This document shows, one piece after another, positions 43,335-52,301 of a stretch of 64,000 nt of DNA. A program made the translations under genes and the position numbers. The stretch is from an uncultured Actinomycetes bacterium. Its GTDB lineage: Bacteria > Actinomycetota > Actinomycetes > S36-B12 > UBA10799. Every line of letters begins with the position of its first letter. The first letter of the stretch is position 1. The stretch covers positions 744,001 through 808,000 of the forward strand of contig CAMPEQ010000011.1 in assembly GCA_946803585.1 (NCBI GenBank), given 5' to 3'. The notes beneath the pieces were generated by a model. The model was not told the DNA's origin, searched no databases, and saw only the letters and a list, made by a program, of their open reading frames with translations.

Positions 43335-43961
43335 ATGGCAACGACCGTTCCCGTCGCAGTTAAGCGTCCGGCGTCCGTCACATTCGCAGTCGTCCTGGTA
43401 TGGATTTATGCGATCCTGACTATCGGTGCGGGTATCGCCTATCTGATCATCGCCTTCAACAAGAACGCGCGAAACCAGGCCGTTGAGAATATTCTCATCA
43501 ATGAGGATCTCTCGCTCAATGAGGCGCAAGAACTCGTGACTAACGCACGCAACGTCTTCATCGTCGTCGCGATCGTCGCGATTATCGCTGGCCTCCTCGC
43601 GGCATTGTCAGCCAGCGGACTCGGAAAGGGTAAGAACGGGTGGCGGATCTTCGTCATGATCATCATCTTCCTCCGTTGGCTCCCGGAGGTATACGAGTTC
43701 CGCGCGGTGGACTCACAGGCCTCGAGCGCGTATGACACCACTTGGGGTGGAGCGGCTCTCAATATCATCTTCTTCTTATTCATGATCTTCCTGCTCTTCA
43801 ACCGCAAGGCGAACGTGTTCTTCGCGCAGCGGGATCAGCAAGTCGTCGCGGTCGCGCCACCAATGCAGGCGCCACCCGCCCAAGCTCCACCTGCACAAGC
43901 TCCCCCAGTGCAGCAACCTCCCGCGTCCCCGCCACCCGGCCAGCAACCACCGACTACCTAG
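43335..43961 (+). CDS. Four-helix membrane protein with Pro/Gln-rich tail
   Basis: About 208 residues: four hydrophobic helices (about 14-40, 75-98, 103-121 and 133-157) joined by short loops, then a cytoplasmic tail from about 165 made of APPAQAPP-type repeats with Pro, Gln and Ala. No family name can be given. The start is ATG 43335, set by GGAAGG seven bases upstream; a GTG at 43320 lies upstream of that site. The peptidase gene that follows starts 15 bases after its stop. Confidence 0.75.
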   Translation: MATTVPVAVKRPASVTFAVVLVWIYAILTIGAGIAYLIIAFNKNARNQAVENILINEDLSLNEAQELVTNARNVFIVVAIVAIIAGLLAALSASGLGKGKNGWRIFVMIIIFLRWLPEVYEFRAVDSQASSAYDTTWGGAALNIIFFLFMIFLLFNRKANVFFAQRDQQVVAVAPPMQAPPAQAPPAQAPPVQQPPASPPPGQQPPTT

Positions 43962-43975
43962 GGCCTGGCTCCGTC

Positions 43976-45235
43976 GTGACCACTACCCAGCTAGCAAACG
44001 TGCCGTCGCTGCTGCCAGATCTGGAAGGCATTTACCGCGACCTACATGCCAATCCAGAGCTGTCAAAGCAGGAGAAGAGGACAGCCGGTGTCGTCGCTGC
44101 GTACATGACGGAGCTCGGCTTCGAGGTGACGGAGAACGTAGGTGGCTACGGAGTCGTGGCTGTTCTGACCAACGGTGAGGGTCCGACGGTCTGGTTGCGC
44201 GCGGACATGGATGCGCTTCCGGTTGCCGAACAGACTGGCTTGGACTACGCGAGCACAGTCACCGCCACAAATCCTAATGGCGACAAAGTGCCGGTCATGC
44301 ACGCCTGCGGTCACGACATGCACACCACTTGCCTATTGGGAGCGGCAAGGGTTTTTGCCGAGTCCACGGCTGAGTGGAGTGGAACGCTCGTCGCCGTGTT
44401 CCAGCCTGACGAGGAGACGCTGCACGGATCAGCCGCGATGCTCGACGATGGGATCCTTGACCGATTCCCTAAACCCGAGGTGGTCCTTGGGCAACACGTC
44501 GGGCCGTTGCCAGCCGGAACCGTCTTCTACCGGACAGGGCCGGTGATGGCGGCAGCGGACAACTTCGAGATCACCTTCTTTGGGGCAGGCGGGCATGGTT
44601 CGATGCCGCACACAACCATTGATCCGCTGGTGATGGCGGCCTCCGCTGTCCTTCGCCTGCAGACGATCGTGTCTCGCGAGGTTGCGCCGAACGATTCGGT
44701 GGTGCTCACCGTCGGGTCGATCAGCGCTGGTTTCAACGACAACATCATCTCGGACGAAGCGGTCATCAAACTGACTCTGCGAACATTCGACTTAGAGGTC
44801 CGCGCTAAAGCGATCGCCTCGATAGAGCGGATCTCCCGCGCGGAGGCATTGGCCTCCGGCGCCACGCGCGAGCCGGAGATCACCATGACAACCAGTGGGC
44901 CAACAACCCTCAGTGACGGGACCGCGACCCTGCGAGTAGTCGACGACTTCCGCTCTGAGCTCGGAGCGGGGAGGGTATTCCTCATGCCAACGCCTGCGCC
45001 GGGCAGTGAAGACGTCGGACGGTTTGGCTTCGCAGCGGACGTTCCATCGGTCTTTTGGTTCCTAGGTGGTGCCGAGGCATCGTTGTTTGCTCCTCCAGCT
45101 GACCCACTGAAAGTACTGGCCTCGCTGCCGTCAAACCATTCGCCGATGTACGCACCACAGATCGAACCCACCCTGCAGACGGGTATCGAGGCCTTAGTCG
45201 TGTCCGGAATGTCCTGGTTGGGTGCGTCTTCCTAA
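43976..45235 (+). CDS. M20 family amidohydrolase (hippurate hydrolase/aminoacylase-like)
   Basis: A 419-residue zinc-dependent amidohydrolase. Motifs: RDLHANPELSKQE at the N-terminus, WLRADMDALPV (metal Asp), HACGHDMHTTCLLGAA (metal Cys/His), FQPDEETLHGSAAML (the usual QPAEE is QPDEE here), GQHVGPLPAG and FGAGGHGSMPH (dimerisation/active-site His). The family cleaves N-acyl amino acids, hippurate or indole-acetyl conjugates. The start at GTG 43976 agrees with family N-termini; the longer frame runs into the preceding gene. Confidence 0.88.
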   Translation: MTTTQLANVPSLLPDLEGIYRDLHANPELSKQEKRTAGVVAAYMTELGFEVTENVGGYGVVAVLTNGEGPTVWLRADMDALPVAEQTGLDYASTVTATNPNGDKVPVMHACGHDMHTTCLLGAARVFAESTAEWSGTLVAVFQPDEETLHGSAAMLDDGILDRFPKPEVVLGQHVGPLPAGTVFYRTGPVMAAADNFEITFFGAGGHGSMPHTTIDPLVMAASAVLRLQTIVSREVAPNDSVVLTVGSISAGFNDNIISDEAVIKLTLRTFDLEVRAKAIASIERISRAEALASGATREPEITMTTSGPTTLSDGTATLRVVDDFRSELGAGRVFLMPTPAPGSEDVGRFGFAADVPSVFWFLGGAEASLFAPPADPLKVLASLPSNHSPMYAPQIEPTLQTGIEALVVSGMSWLGASS

Positions 45236-45329
45236 CGGATTGGCGGCGTAGCAAACTTAGTGGGGTAACGAATCGTTCTATATGCCCGGACGGACTCCCC
45301 ACGAGTTGCCTTGGAAGCCCAGTTGGCTG

Positions 45330-46235
45330 CTAGACCGAGAAGTTCGTGCCAGTGACATCTGGTGGTTGTCCGTAGAGTCCGGGACCGTCGACCTCTAACT
45401 GGGCCAACCAGCTAAGCGCCAGCGCATAGGACTCGCTGTTGTTGACCTGGCTCTTGCTGAAGTCGTACGGCCGCGATGCGGCCGGCCATTTGGCCGGAAC
45501 GTAGAGAATCGTGCGGTCGGTATACAGAGCGAGGTCGCGACGAACCTGCGACCCAGCCATGAGCGCAGTTGCGCGCAGCAGTGCGTGGGGCAACGTCGGG
45601 TCGGTTCTGGGTGCGAACAGGTTGAACCCGCAGTCGAGTACGACGATTGTCTGGGCGCCTTGTTCGGCTGCAATCCCAATCGGCACGTTCGCCAGGACCC
45701 CGCCGTCGATCAGCTTGCGGCCCTCGCGATGTACCGACGGGAATACCCCCGGAATCGCTGTGCTTGCCATGAGCGCGGAGACAAGATCACCGCTATTGAG
45801 TTCCACGTGGTGGCCGGTGTTGACGTCGGCCGCGACTGCCGTAAGGGGAAGACTGAGATCCGCGAAGTCCCGCGACAGGGTCGAGCCCTCGATGAGTTCT
45901 TGAAGTGGACGTGAATCTGCTAGCGCTGGCCGCAACGAGGCTAGGTTGACCATCATCGTTCGAGTCGAACCAAATATCGTTTCGCGTTCAACGAGCGACC
46001 AGAACGCCGAAAGTCGGTCTCCGGCCGACTCGGGAGTCTCAGCCAGAATCGTCCCGTTGAGTGAGCCGACTGAGGTGCCCACGACAAAGTCTGGGCGCAG
46101 GTCGGTTCGGGCAAGCGCTCGCAGTTGCCCAGCTTGGCTGGCGCCGTACGATCCCCCGCCTCCTAGGACGTAGGCAATCGGGCCTGGGAGTGAATCGCGG
46201 AGTTCGATATTCATCGAGGGAGACATGCCGGGCAT
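45330..46235 (-). CDS. Patatin-like phospholipase
   Basis: A 301-residue lipid acyl hydrolase. It shows the oxyanion motif GGGGSYGASQ, the nucleophile elbow GTSVGSLNG and the dyad Asp in DGGVLANVP, so the catalytic Ser-Asp pair is intact. It has no signal peptide; such bacterial patatins act on membrane lipids from inside or are surface-bound. Three possible starts exist within the first eight codons and none has a clear ribosome site. It converges with the M20 amidohydrolase gene. Confidence 0.9.
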   Translation of the reverse strand: MPGMSPSMNIELRDSLPGPIAYVLGGGGSYGASQAGQLRALARTDLRPDFVVGTSVGSLNGTILAETPESAGDRLSAFWSLVERETIFGSTRTMMVNLASLRPALADSRPLQELIEGSTLSRDFADLSLPLTAVAADVNTGHHVELNSGDLVSALMASTAIPGVFPSVHREGRKLIDGGVLANVPIGIAAEQGAQTIVVLDCGFNLFAPRTDPTLPHALLRATALMAGSQVRRDLALYTDRTILYVPAKWPAASRPYDFSKSQVNNSESYALALSWLAQLEVDGPGLYGQPPDVTGTNFSV

Positions 46236-46391
46236 TCTTGCAGTCCGGGCGGGACTAATGACCTGTCTTGTGAACCAAGCGGCCTCGAATGCGCTAGCCG
46301 GGGTTCCATGATCGACGGCGTAGGTATCGGCGCGAGTAGCGTTACTCAGCGTCGGAACAGTGGGTTCCCGCCAGGCGAATGAAGGAAAATC

Positions 46392-46880
46392 ATGCAGCTC
46401 AGAATGACGAATCGGACGATAAAAGGGTCGCTCGCGATTGGTGCCGGGTTCTTATTGGGGACTACCGCGATCACAGGATGTTCAAGTAGCGAGAGCACTA
46501 GTTCAGCATCGGCCTCGGCCTCGGCCTCGTCCCTCTCACTCACGGCGGCGTGCCAGGAACTGGCGACGGTGGTGAACACACTCCTCGGCCCCTCGATCAC
46601 GGAGATGAGCCAGCCACCGCAGAGCGAGGCGCTAGAGGCTGGCAGCGCAAAGCTTCAGACGATGGCCGCGTCGTTGCCGCCTGACCTGAGAGCTGACGTT
46701 GAAGCGTTCATTGGGGCGATACCGGCGGTCGTCGCCGCGAACAGCCCGCCCCCAACTTCAGCGGACGGCTCGCCACCTAAGACGCTGAGCAGCGAAGATG
46801 TGAAAGCCGGGACCGTTCTTGATAATGCGGCAGAGAGCATCGGGAACACGTGCAACACGGTCAACGTCACGATCGGTTGA
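46392..46880 (+). CDS. Putative lipoprotein of unknown function
   Basis: A 162-residue exported protein with a signal peptide and lipobox ITGC near residue 30, a Ser/Ala-rich linker (about 31-48), then a mostly helical region with no recognisable domain and two Cys residues (about 53 and 157) that could pair. GAAGGAAAATC precedes the ATG. It ends one base before the 3' end of the oppositely oriented tRNA-Gly gene. No function can be assigned. Confidence 0.65.
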   Translation: MQLRMTNRTIKGSLAIGAGFLLGTTAITGCSSSESTSSASASASASSLSLTAACQELATVVNTLLGPSITEMSQPPQSEALEAGSAKLQTMAASLPPDLRADVEAFIGAIPAVVAANSPPPTSADGSPPKTLSSEDVKAGTVLDNAAESIGNTCNTVNVTIG

Positions 46881-46881
46881 G

Positions 46882-46952
46882 AGCGGGTGAGGGGAATCGA
46901 ACCCCCGTATCGAGCTTGGGAAGCTAGCGCTCTGCCATTGAGCTACACCCGC
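46882..46952 (-). tRNA. tRNA-Gly (anticodon CCC)
   Basis: A 71-base cloverleaf on the minus strand. The acceptor stem GCGGGTG pairs fully with CACCCGC, the D arm is GCTC/GAGC, the anticodon loop is TTCCCAA (anticodon CCC), and the T arm is GGGGG-TTCGATT-CCCCT. The discriminator is T and CCA is not encoded. The anticodon stem CTAGC/GCTCG has one mismatch (T28 opposite C42). The 234 bases upstream, to the next gene, hold its promoter and a possible small hairpin but no other feature I recognise. Confidence 0.95.
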
Positions 46953-47186
46953 GTGGCGGCTGATCGTTACCCGGCGCACTACGTGGTGCGTAACCGGTTG
47001 GATTGCCGCTGTGGCGAGGATACCCACTCACGACGGTGAGAGTTGAATCGCCCGGGAGTCGGCGGGTCGTGCAAGGTGATCGGTTCCGGAGCGAGATGTC
47101 GAGGACCCGAGTACCGGCGGAGTCACAAGCACGTACAAGTCAGATCAAGCCGGTCTGAGAAGCCTTGGCTTAGATACCCTTGACCA

Positions 47187-47699
47187 GTGAAACGTAAGAA
47201 GTTGGAGAAGCGCCTCGTTGTGGGCTACGCGTCGGCCGCTCGCAGCGATTGGGCAGCTGTCGATATCGCATTGGACTCCTCACTCAAGACGAAGCAGATC
47301 GCTGTCGCGCTCGGTGATGATTGGCGTATCGATGTCAATCGCATTCCGAAGAGCCTTCCTGTTAACTCAACGGAGAACGTCCTTTGGCTCTCGGTCGCCT
47401 CAATGCTCGACCAACGGGCGCCTGGTCCGAACCTGAGGATTCTCAGCGAGGGTTCGGGATCGAACCTAAAGCTTGTCCATCGCTCGATCGAGCGGGCACG
47501 AGGGTGGCATAAGCCATCGAAGCGGTGGCGCGGCTACGAGCCCGGCGGCGGCCAGACGATCTACTCGTGCGAGTGCGGCGAGGACTTCCCGAACTGGCCG
47601 ACGTGGCGAAAGCACGCCAAGCTCCGCCATGGATGGAAGGTGCCGTTGGACCCTCGAGTCCTACCGCCCTCTGACGGTCGCTACCGCTTGCGCTCGTAG
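47187..47699 (+). CDS. Basic protein with a C2H2-like zinc finger, unknown function
   Basis: A 170-residue protein that I cannot place in a named family. The N-terminus is very basic (KRKKLEKR). The middle (about 10-100) is a mixed alpha/beta region, and residues 128-148 read C-E-C, twelve residues, H, four residues, H: Cys128, Cys130, His143, His148, a C2H2-like finger embedded in Trp/Arg-rich sequence. Together they suggest nucleic-acid binding. TACCCT (47175-47180) lies six bases before GTG 47187, so the message is probably leaderless. Confidence 0.7.
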   Translation: MKRKKLEKRLVVGYASAARSDWAAVDIALDSSLKTKQIAVALGDDWRIDVNRIPKSLPVNSTENVLWLSVASMLDQRAPGPNLRILSEGSGSNLKLVHRSIERARGWHKPSKRWRGYEPGGGQTIYSCECGEDFPNWPTWRKHAKLRHGWKVPLDPRVLPPSDGRYRLRS

Positions 47700-47799
47700 C
47701 TCAGGTTCACCATCTCGCCCGGCTACGAAGTGGCGCAAACCACGTATCCAGGCCGTGTAGATTCACCGGATTCCCCGTGCCTGACCGTAGTCTCCCTAG

Positions 47800-49092
47800 A
47801 TGCACAGCCATGGTTCTTCGGATGAAAGCCACCCGCCGGCGCAGCCTTTCGACGCTCGCCAACGGCGTCGAGCTATCTTCATCGTCTGCGCAATCTTGGT
47901 TCCAATCGCAGTCGCGACCTTGGCTGGTCTCGTCTTGTTGTGGCCAAGTGGCGAGCCCACAACGAACGCTCTCTATGGCCTACCACCCGGCGTCGAGAAG
48001 GTCGGCGCAAGCGTGGATGAGGTTGCCGTTCGAAAGTGCCCGGGGCTCCCACCTGGGGCGAAGATTGGTGACGAGGTTGTGATGCTGGACTGCGGGACGG
48101 TCGTGGCGACTCTTGATGATGGTGAGCAAGTCACCTTCGAGATCAACGAGACCGAGTATCGCTCCGGAATGGACGCTGGCGACCAGATCTGGGTGATCAA
48201 GCAACCGGAGCAGGACGACTTTCCGGCCACCATCTACTTCGCTGACTACCAGCGAGGCTCGCCACTGATCGTCATCTCGGTGATCTTTGCGGTAGCGGTG
48301 GTCGTTGTCGCGCGTTGGCGGGGTCTGTTCGCCCTCTTCGGCTTAGCGATCTCGTTCGGAGTGATCCTCAAGTTTATGTTGCCGGGACTGCTGGAGGGCA
48401 GCTCACCGCTGCTGGTCACGTTGACGGCATCGTCGGCGATCTTGTTCACCGTCCTCTTCCTTGCACACGGGATATCCCTGCGTACCTCGGCTGCGTTGCT
48501 GGGCACACTCTTCGGTGTCAGTCTGATCGCTGCGATGGGAATCTTCTGGTCAAACGCCTCCCATTTAACTGGGTACGGCAGCGACGAGAGCTCACAGTTG
48601 GCATCAACTACGCCCAACGTCTTCCTTCCCAGCATCATCTTGGCGGGGATCATCGTTGCTGGACTCGGTGTCTTGAACGATGTCACGATCACCCAAGCCT
48701 CGGCGGTGTGGGAGTTGGAGGCAGCGGCGAAGGAGCGCAACCCGTGGCAGCTCTTCTCCAACGCTATGCGGATCGGCCGCGATCACATCGCGTCAAGCGT
48801 CTACACGATCGCGTTCGCCTATGCCGGAACCGCGCTGCCGGTCCTGCTCCTGATCCAGCTGTATCAACGGCCCGTCGGTGAGACTCTCACCTCGGAGGCA
48901 ATCGCAGAGGAGATCGTGCGCAGTTTGATCGGCGCAACAGGCCTGGTTCTCGCGGTACCGCTCACTACCGCCGTGGCTGTACTTCTCGTCAAGTCCGCTC
49001 GGGCAGGATTCTGGTCGTCGAAGAAGGACGAGTTAGTTGGCGCAGCACCCGAGCGCCAAAAAGTGGAGCAGGCTGGCAGTCAAAGCGACTGA
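47800..49092 (+). CDS. YibE/F family multi-helix membrane protein
   Basis: A 430-residue protein: a His/Ser-rich cytoplasmic N-terminus, a first helix (about 27-49), an extracellular domain of about 95 residues (about 50-150), then about seven helices with the YibE/F motif VLNDVTITQASAVWELEAA (about 290-310) and NAMRIGRDHIASSVYTIAFAYAGTALP. The function of the family is not established. TAGTCT (47788-47793) six bases before ATG 47800 marks a leaderless promoter. It converges on zur. Confidence 0.88.
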   Translation: MHSHGSSDESHPPAQPFDARQRRRAIFIVCAILVPIAVATLAGLVLLWPSGEPTTNALYGLPPGVEKVGASVDEVAVRKCPGLPPGAKIGDEVVMLDCGTVVATLDDGEQVTFEINETEYRSGMDAGDQIWVIKQPEQDDFPATIYFADYQRGSPLIVISVIFAVAVVVVARWRGLFALFGLAISFGVILKFMLPGLLEGSSPLLVTLTASSAILFTVLFLAHGISLRTSAALLGTLFGVSLIAAMGIFWSNASHLTGYGSDESSQLASTTPNVFLPSIILAGIIVAGLGVLNDVTITQASAVWELEAAAKERNPWQLFSNAMRIGRDHIASSVYTIAFAYAGTALPVLLLIQLYQRPVGETLTSEAIAEEIVRSLIGATGLVLAVPLTTAVAVLLVKSARAGFWSSKKDELVGAAPERQKVEQAGSQSD

Positions 49093-49108
49093 TGAGAGAG
49101 CCGTGAGC

Positions 49109-49549
49109 CTAGGCGCTGGCCCTAGCGCAGGTCTGGCACAACCCGGACAGCTCGATCACATGGTCGACATCGGTGAATCCGTGCTCGGCCGCAGTGTCGC
49201 GTGACCACTTCTCAACGGTCAATGCACCGCTGAGTTCGATTGTGAGCCCGCAGTTCCTGCACGTCAGGTGATGGTGGTGAGCAGTTCCACACTTGCGATA
49301 GCGCGCCTCACCATTGTCGGTACGCAGGATGTCGACTTCCCCGGCGTCGGCCATCGCTTGCAATGTGCGATACACGGTTGTGAGGCCCACCGCGCCACCT
49401 TCGGCGGCAATTGCGTCGTGAACCTGTTGTGCGCTGAGGAAGGTGTCGGAGGTCTCAAGCCAATCGCGGATGACTTTCCGCTGCCGTGTTCCGCGTTGTC
49501 CGGGAGCGGAAAAGGCCGAGTCACCAGTTGTGCTTGATTGAGCTGCCAT
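49109..49549 (-). CDS. zur: Zinc uptake regulator, Fur family
   Basis: A 146-residue Fur-family repressor: N-terminal winged helix (about 15-85, GLTTVYRTLQAMADAGEV as recognition region), the hinge and regulatory zinc site around RYRKCGTAHHHHLTCRNCG, and the structural CxxC pairs CRNC and CQTC. The HHHH-LTC-NC arrangement matches Zur rather than Fur. ATG 49549 is set by CAGGAG; a TTG at 49609 would give a 4-base overlap with the nitrilase stop but lacks a ribosome site. Placement next to znuACB and three palindromes of Zur type supports the zinc role. Confidence 0.92.
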   Translation of the reverse strand: MAAQSSTTGDSAFSAPGQRGTRQRKVIRDWLETSDTFLSAQQVHDAIAAEGGAVGLTTVYRTLQAMADAGEVDILRTDNGEARYRKCGTAHHHHLTCRNCGLTIELSGALTVEKWSRDTAAEHGFTDVDHVIELSGLCQTCARASA

Positions 49550-49605
49550 CACGTCTCCTGGGACTTGGAACGTACTGCGACCAGAGGTAAGACTAGCGAA
49601 CCGAG

Positions 49606-50448
49606 TCAAACGCGGTGAGCACGCTCGTGGCGAACTGGTTTGGTGTAGACGTCAGGTCGGGTGTGGGCAAGGTTCGTGAGGTGTTGGCGTAGTTGCGCCT
49701 GCATCGCCACATCGAGGTCGGCGACGATATAGGTCTCCTTGTCCGGTGCCGTGGCCAAAACTGTCCCCCACGGGTCGATGATCATTGACCGTCCGAGGAA
49801 GCTGACGCCAGAACCAGGAGGACTCCCCCATTGGTCGGCGCCGATGAAGAACGAGACGTTCTCAATCGCACGTGCACGCGCAAGCGTTTCGTAGTGATCG
49901 CGGCCAGACATCAGGAGGAAGGCGGTCGGCAGCGCCACGACCTGGGCCCCAGCGAGCGCTAGCGATCGGAAGATCTCGGGGAACCGGATGTCGTAGCAAA
50001 TCGCTAGTCCGACGTTGATGTCTCCGACGTCAGTCGTCACGAACTCATCACCGCCACGCGTTGTGTCCGACTCGCAGTAACGGGCACCTGGTGCGTCGAT
50101 ATCGCACAAGTGGACCTTGCGATAGACGGCCGCAAGCTCACCTTCTGGCGAGATCAAGGTGGAGGTGTTGTAGACCAGATCGGATCCCGGAATCGACTCG
50201 GTGATGGAGCCGTTCAGCAGCCAGATTCCCTCCCTAGCCGCGATCGTCTTGGCCCACTCGGTAGTCGTTCCGACGAGGGGTTCGGCACCAGAGCGAATGA
50301 CGTCGGTATCACCAAAGGCGTTCCACAGCTCCGGCAACACCACGAGTTCGGCGCCATCCTTGGCCGCGGCTGCTACGAACCCGTCGGCCTTCTCGAAGTT
50401 GGTCGCCTTGTCCGGCCCGGAGGTTAGTTGAACTGCTGCGACCCGCAT
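49606..50448 (-). CDS. Nitrilase-superfamily carbon-nitrogen hydrolase
   Basis: A 280-residue amidase with the triad Glu in VLPELWNAFG, Lys in YRKVHLCDIDAPG and Cys in AICYDIRFPEIFR. It resembles the Nit1/deaminated-glutathione amidase and omega-amidase branch. TATCGT (50461-50456) lies seven bases upstream of the ATG, so the message is probably leaderless. It precedes zur on the same strand by 57 bases and may carry it. The promoter faces the znuA promoter about 50 bases away. Confidence 0.9.
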   Translation of the reverse strand: MRVAAVQLTSGPDKATNFEKADGFVAAAAKDGAELVVLPELWNAFGDTDVIRSGAEPLVGTTTEWAKTIAAREGIWLLNGSITESIPGSDLVYNTSTLISPEGELAAVYRKVHLCDIDAPGARYCESDTTRGGDEFVTTDVGDINVGLAICYDIRFPEIFRSLALAGAQVVALPTAFLLMSGRDHYETLARARAIENVSFFIGADQWGSPPGSGVSFLGRSMIIDPWGTVLATAPDKETYIVADLDVAMQAQLRQHLTNLAHTRPDVYTKPVRHERAHRV

Positions 50449-50509
50449 ATATCTGACGATAGGGCTCCCAAGTGTGGCCCATCAATTCTGCGGAGCGAAT
50501 GGGATCCAT

Positions 50510-50538
50510 TTGACAATGACAACCGTTTTCATTAGGGT
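50510..50538 (+). promoter_or_regulatory. Zur box within the znuA promoter
   Basis: TTGACA (50510-50515) and TAGGGT (50533-50538) are -35 and -10 boxes with a 17-base spacer. The spacer is the palindrome AATGACAACCGTTTTCATT (50515-50533), symmetrical except for one base pair and close to the actinobacterial Zur consensus TGAAAATNATTTTCA. Zinc-loaded Zur would sit exactly between the boxes. Confidence 0.82.
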
Positions 50539-50621
50539 CTCTTCTAGTTCAGGAGAACGCCGCGCAGGATCACACTGCGCGAACAATCACGAGCACGCTA
50601 AGAACTTGGGGAGATACGGAA

Positions 50622-51545
50622 ATGAGAAAGCTAATCGGAGGGCTGTGCATGGGCGCGGCGCTAGTTTTAGGTGCAACGGCCTGTTCGGGGGACACCGCTA
50701 CTAGCTCCTCATCGGACCTACCGGCACCGGATTGCCCAACCACCGCCATTCCCATCACAGTCAGCGTTAATCAGTGGGGCAATATCGTGGAGCAACTCGC
50801 TGGGAAGTGCGGGACAGTGTCGACCGTCATTGCCTCAGCTACTGGCGATCCCCACGACTACGAGCCCGGAACGGGTGATATCGCTAAGTTCACCAATGCG
50901 CAGATGGTTGTCGTCAACGGCATGGGCTACGACGAGTGGGCCTCGAAGGCGATTGATGCGAACAACCCGGATGTTGATGTTGTGAGTGCCGCGAAGGTGA
51001 ACAACGTCGCCGACGGCGCGAATCCGCACCTTTGGTACAACCCGACGTATGTGACGGCGACCGCAAACGCGATCACCGCGCAACTCAAGTCCCTCGTACC
51101 CGCGGCCGACAGCTACTTCGACCAACAGCAGACCGACTTCAACACAGCGATGGAGCCGTACTTCGCCGAGATCTCAAAGATCAATACGGGCGCGTCTGGC
51201 AAGACCTACGGCGCGACCGAGGGTGTTTTTGACTATATGGCGGCTGCCTGTGGCCTGACTGACCTAACACCCAAGGGATACCAAAACGCCACCGAGAACG
51301 AGTCTGATCCAGCTCCTGGCGATATCACCGCCTTCGACAAGGACCTGACCGCCAAGAAGATGGACGTCTTGATCTACAACACGCAAACCGAAGGTTCGAT
51401 CCCGAATCAGTTGAAAGCGACGGCGGAGTCCGCAGATGTTCCGGTCGTCAATGTCACGGAGACAATGCCTGCCGAAGCGACTACATTTCAGCAGTGGCAG
51501 GTATCCCAGCTACAGGAACTCTCTCAAGCACTAGGACTCAGCTAG
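50622..51545 (+). CDS. znuA: High-affinity zinc-binding lipoprotein of the ZnuABC importer
   Basis: A 307-residue cluster A-I binding protein with signal peptide and lipobox ATAC (Cys21). Metal-site motifs are GDPHDYEPG (first His), GANPHLWYNPTYV (second His), GATEGVFDYMA (Glu) and a late Asp/Glu region. The acidic, His-rich loop of gram-negative ZnuA is missing, as usual in actinomycetes. It starts a znuA-znuC-znuB operon behind a Zur box; the leader is about 75 bases. Confidence 0.92.
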   Translation: MRKLIGGLCMGAALVLGATACSGDTATSSSSDLPAPDCPTTAIPITVSVNQWGNIVEQLAGKCGTVSTVIASATGDPHDYEPGTGDIAKFTNAQMVVVNGMGYDEWASKAIDANNPDVDVVSAAKVNNVADGANPHLWYNPTYVTATANAITAQLKSLVPAADSYFDQQQTDFNTAMEPYFAEISKINTGASGKTYGATEGVFDYMAAACGLTDLTPKGYQNATENESDPAPGDITAFDKDLTAKKMDVLIYNTQTEGSIPNQLKATAESADVPVVNVTETMPAEATTFQQWQVSQLQELSQALGLS

Positions 51546-51548
51546 CCA

Positions 51549-52301
51549 ATGCTCGATTTTGACAATGTCAGCGCCGTGCGCGGTGGCACCACCATCTGGT
51601 CCGAAGGAACGTTCCATGTTCCCTCGGGCCAGATGGCTGGCGTCATTGGACCTAACGGATCGGGTAAGACCACCCTGCTCATGATGATCCTTGGGTTGTG
51701 TCGACCGGGCTCAGGAACTATCACGGTGATGGGTCAAACGCCGCACCGCGGTGACGCGCGGATCGGATACGTTCCGCAGAACTACGCCTCGATCGCGGGG
51801 GACTCGATCAGGGCTCGCGACATGGTGTTGCTCGGCCTAACGGGCACGAACTACGGCCTGCGCCGCACCACTAAGGCTCAACACGAACGGGTTGACCAAG
51901 TGCTGGCTGAAGTCGGTGCAGCAGATTTCGCCGCTCGCCGAATGTCGCAGCTATCCGGCGGTCAGCAACAGCGCGTAGCTATTGCCCAGGCCCTGGTGAG
52001 CAATCCGAAGTTACTCCTTCTCGACGAGCCGCTGGCGAACCTCGATGTGCGCAACCAGCAAGAGATTGTCGCGTTGCTATCGCGTATCAACGACGAGCGA
52101 GATATCGGAATCCTGTTGGTCGTGCATGACCTCAACCCACTGCTGTCGGTTCTCGACGGTGCGATTTACCTACTCGATGGTCACGCACACTACGACAGCG
52201 TCAACGAAGTTGTCAGTGAAGAACTGTTGACACACCTCTACGGAACAGCCATCAGAGTGGTCCGGACCCCGCAGGGTGATCTCTTCACCCGGAGCGCATA
52301 G
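51549..52301 (+). CDS. znuC: Zinc ABC transporter ATPase
   Basis: A 250-residue ABC ATPase with Walker A GPNGSGKTTL, signature LSGGQQQRVAIAQAL, Walker B LLLLDEPLANLD and switch VVHDLN. YVPQNYASIAGDSIRARDMVLLG gives the Q-loop region. It begins three bases after the znuA stop and its own stop TAG shares one base with the GTG of znuB. Confidence 0.94.
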   Translation: MLDFDNVSAVRGGTTIWSEGTFHVPSGQMAGVIGPNGSGKTTLLMMILGLCRPGSGTITVMGQTPHRGDARIGYVPQNYASIAGDSIRARDMVLLGLTGTNYGLRRTTKAQHERVDQVLAEVGAADFAARRMSQLSGGQQQRVAIAQALVSNPKLLLLDEPLANLDVRNQQEIVALLSRINDERDIGILLVVHDLNPLLSVLDGAIYLLDGHAHYDSVNEVVSEELLTHLYGTAIRVVRTPQGDLFTRSA

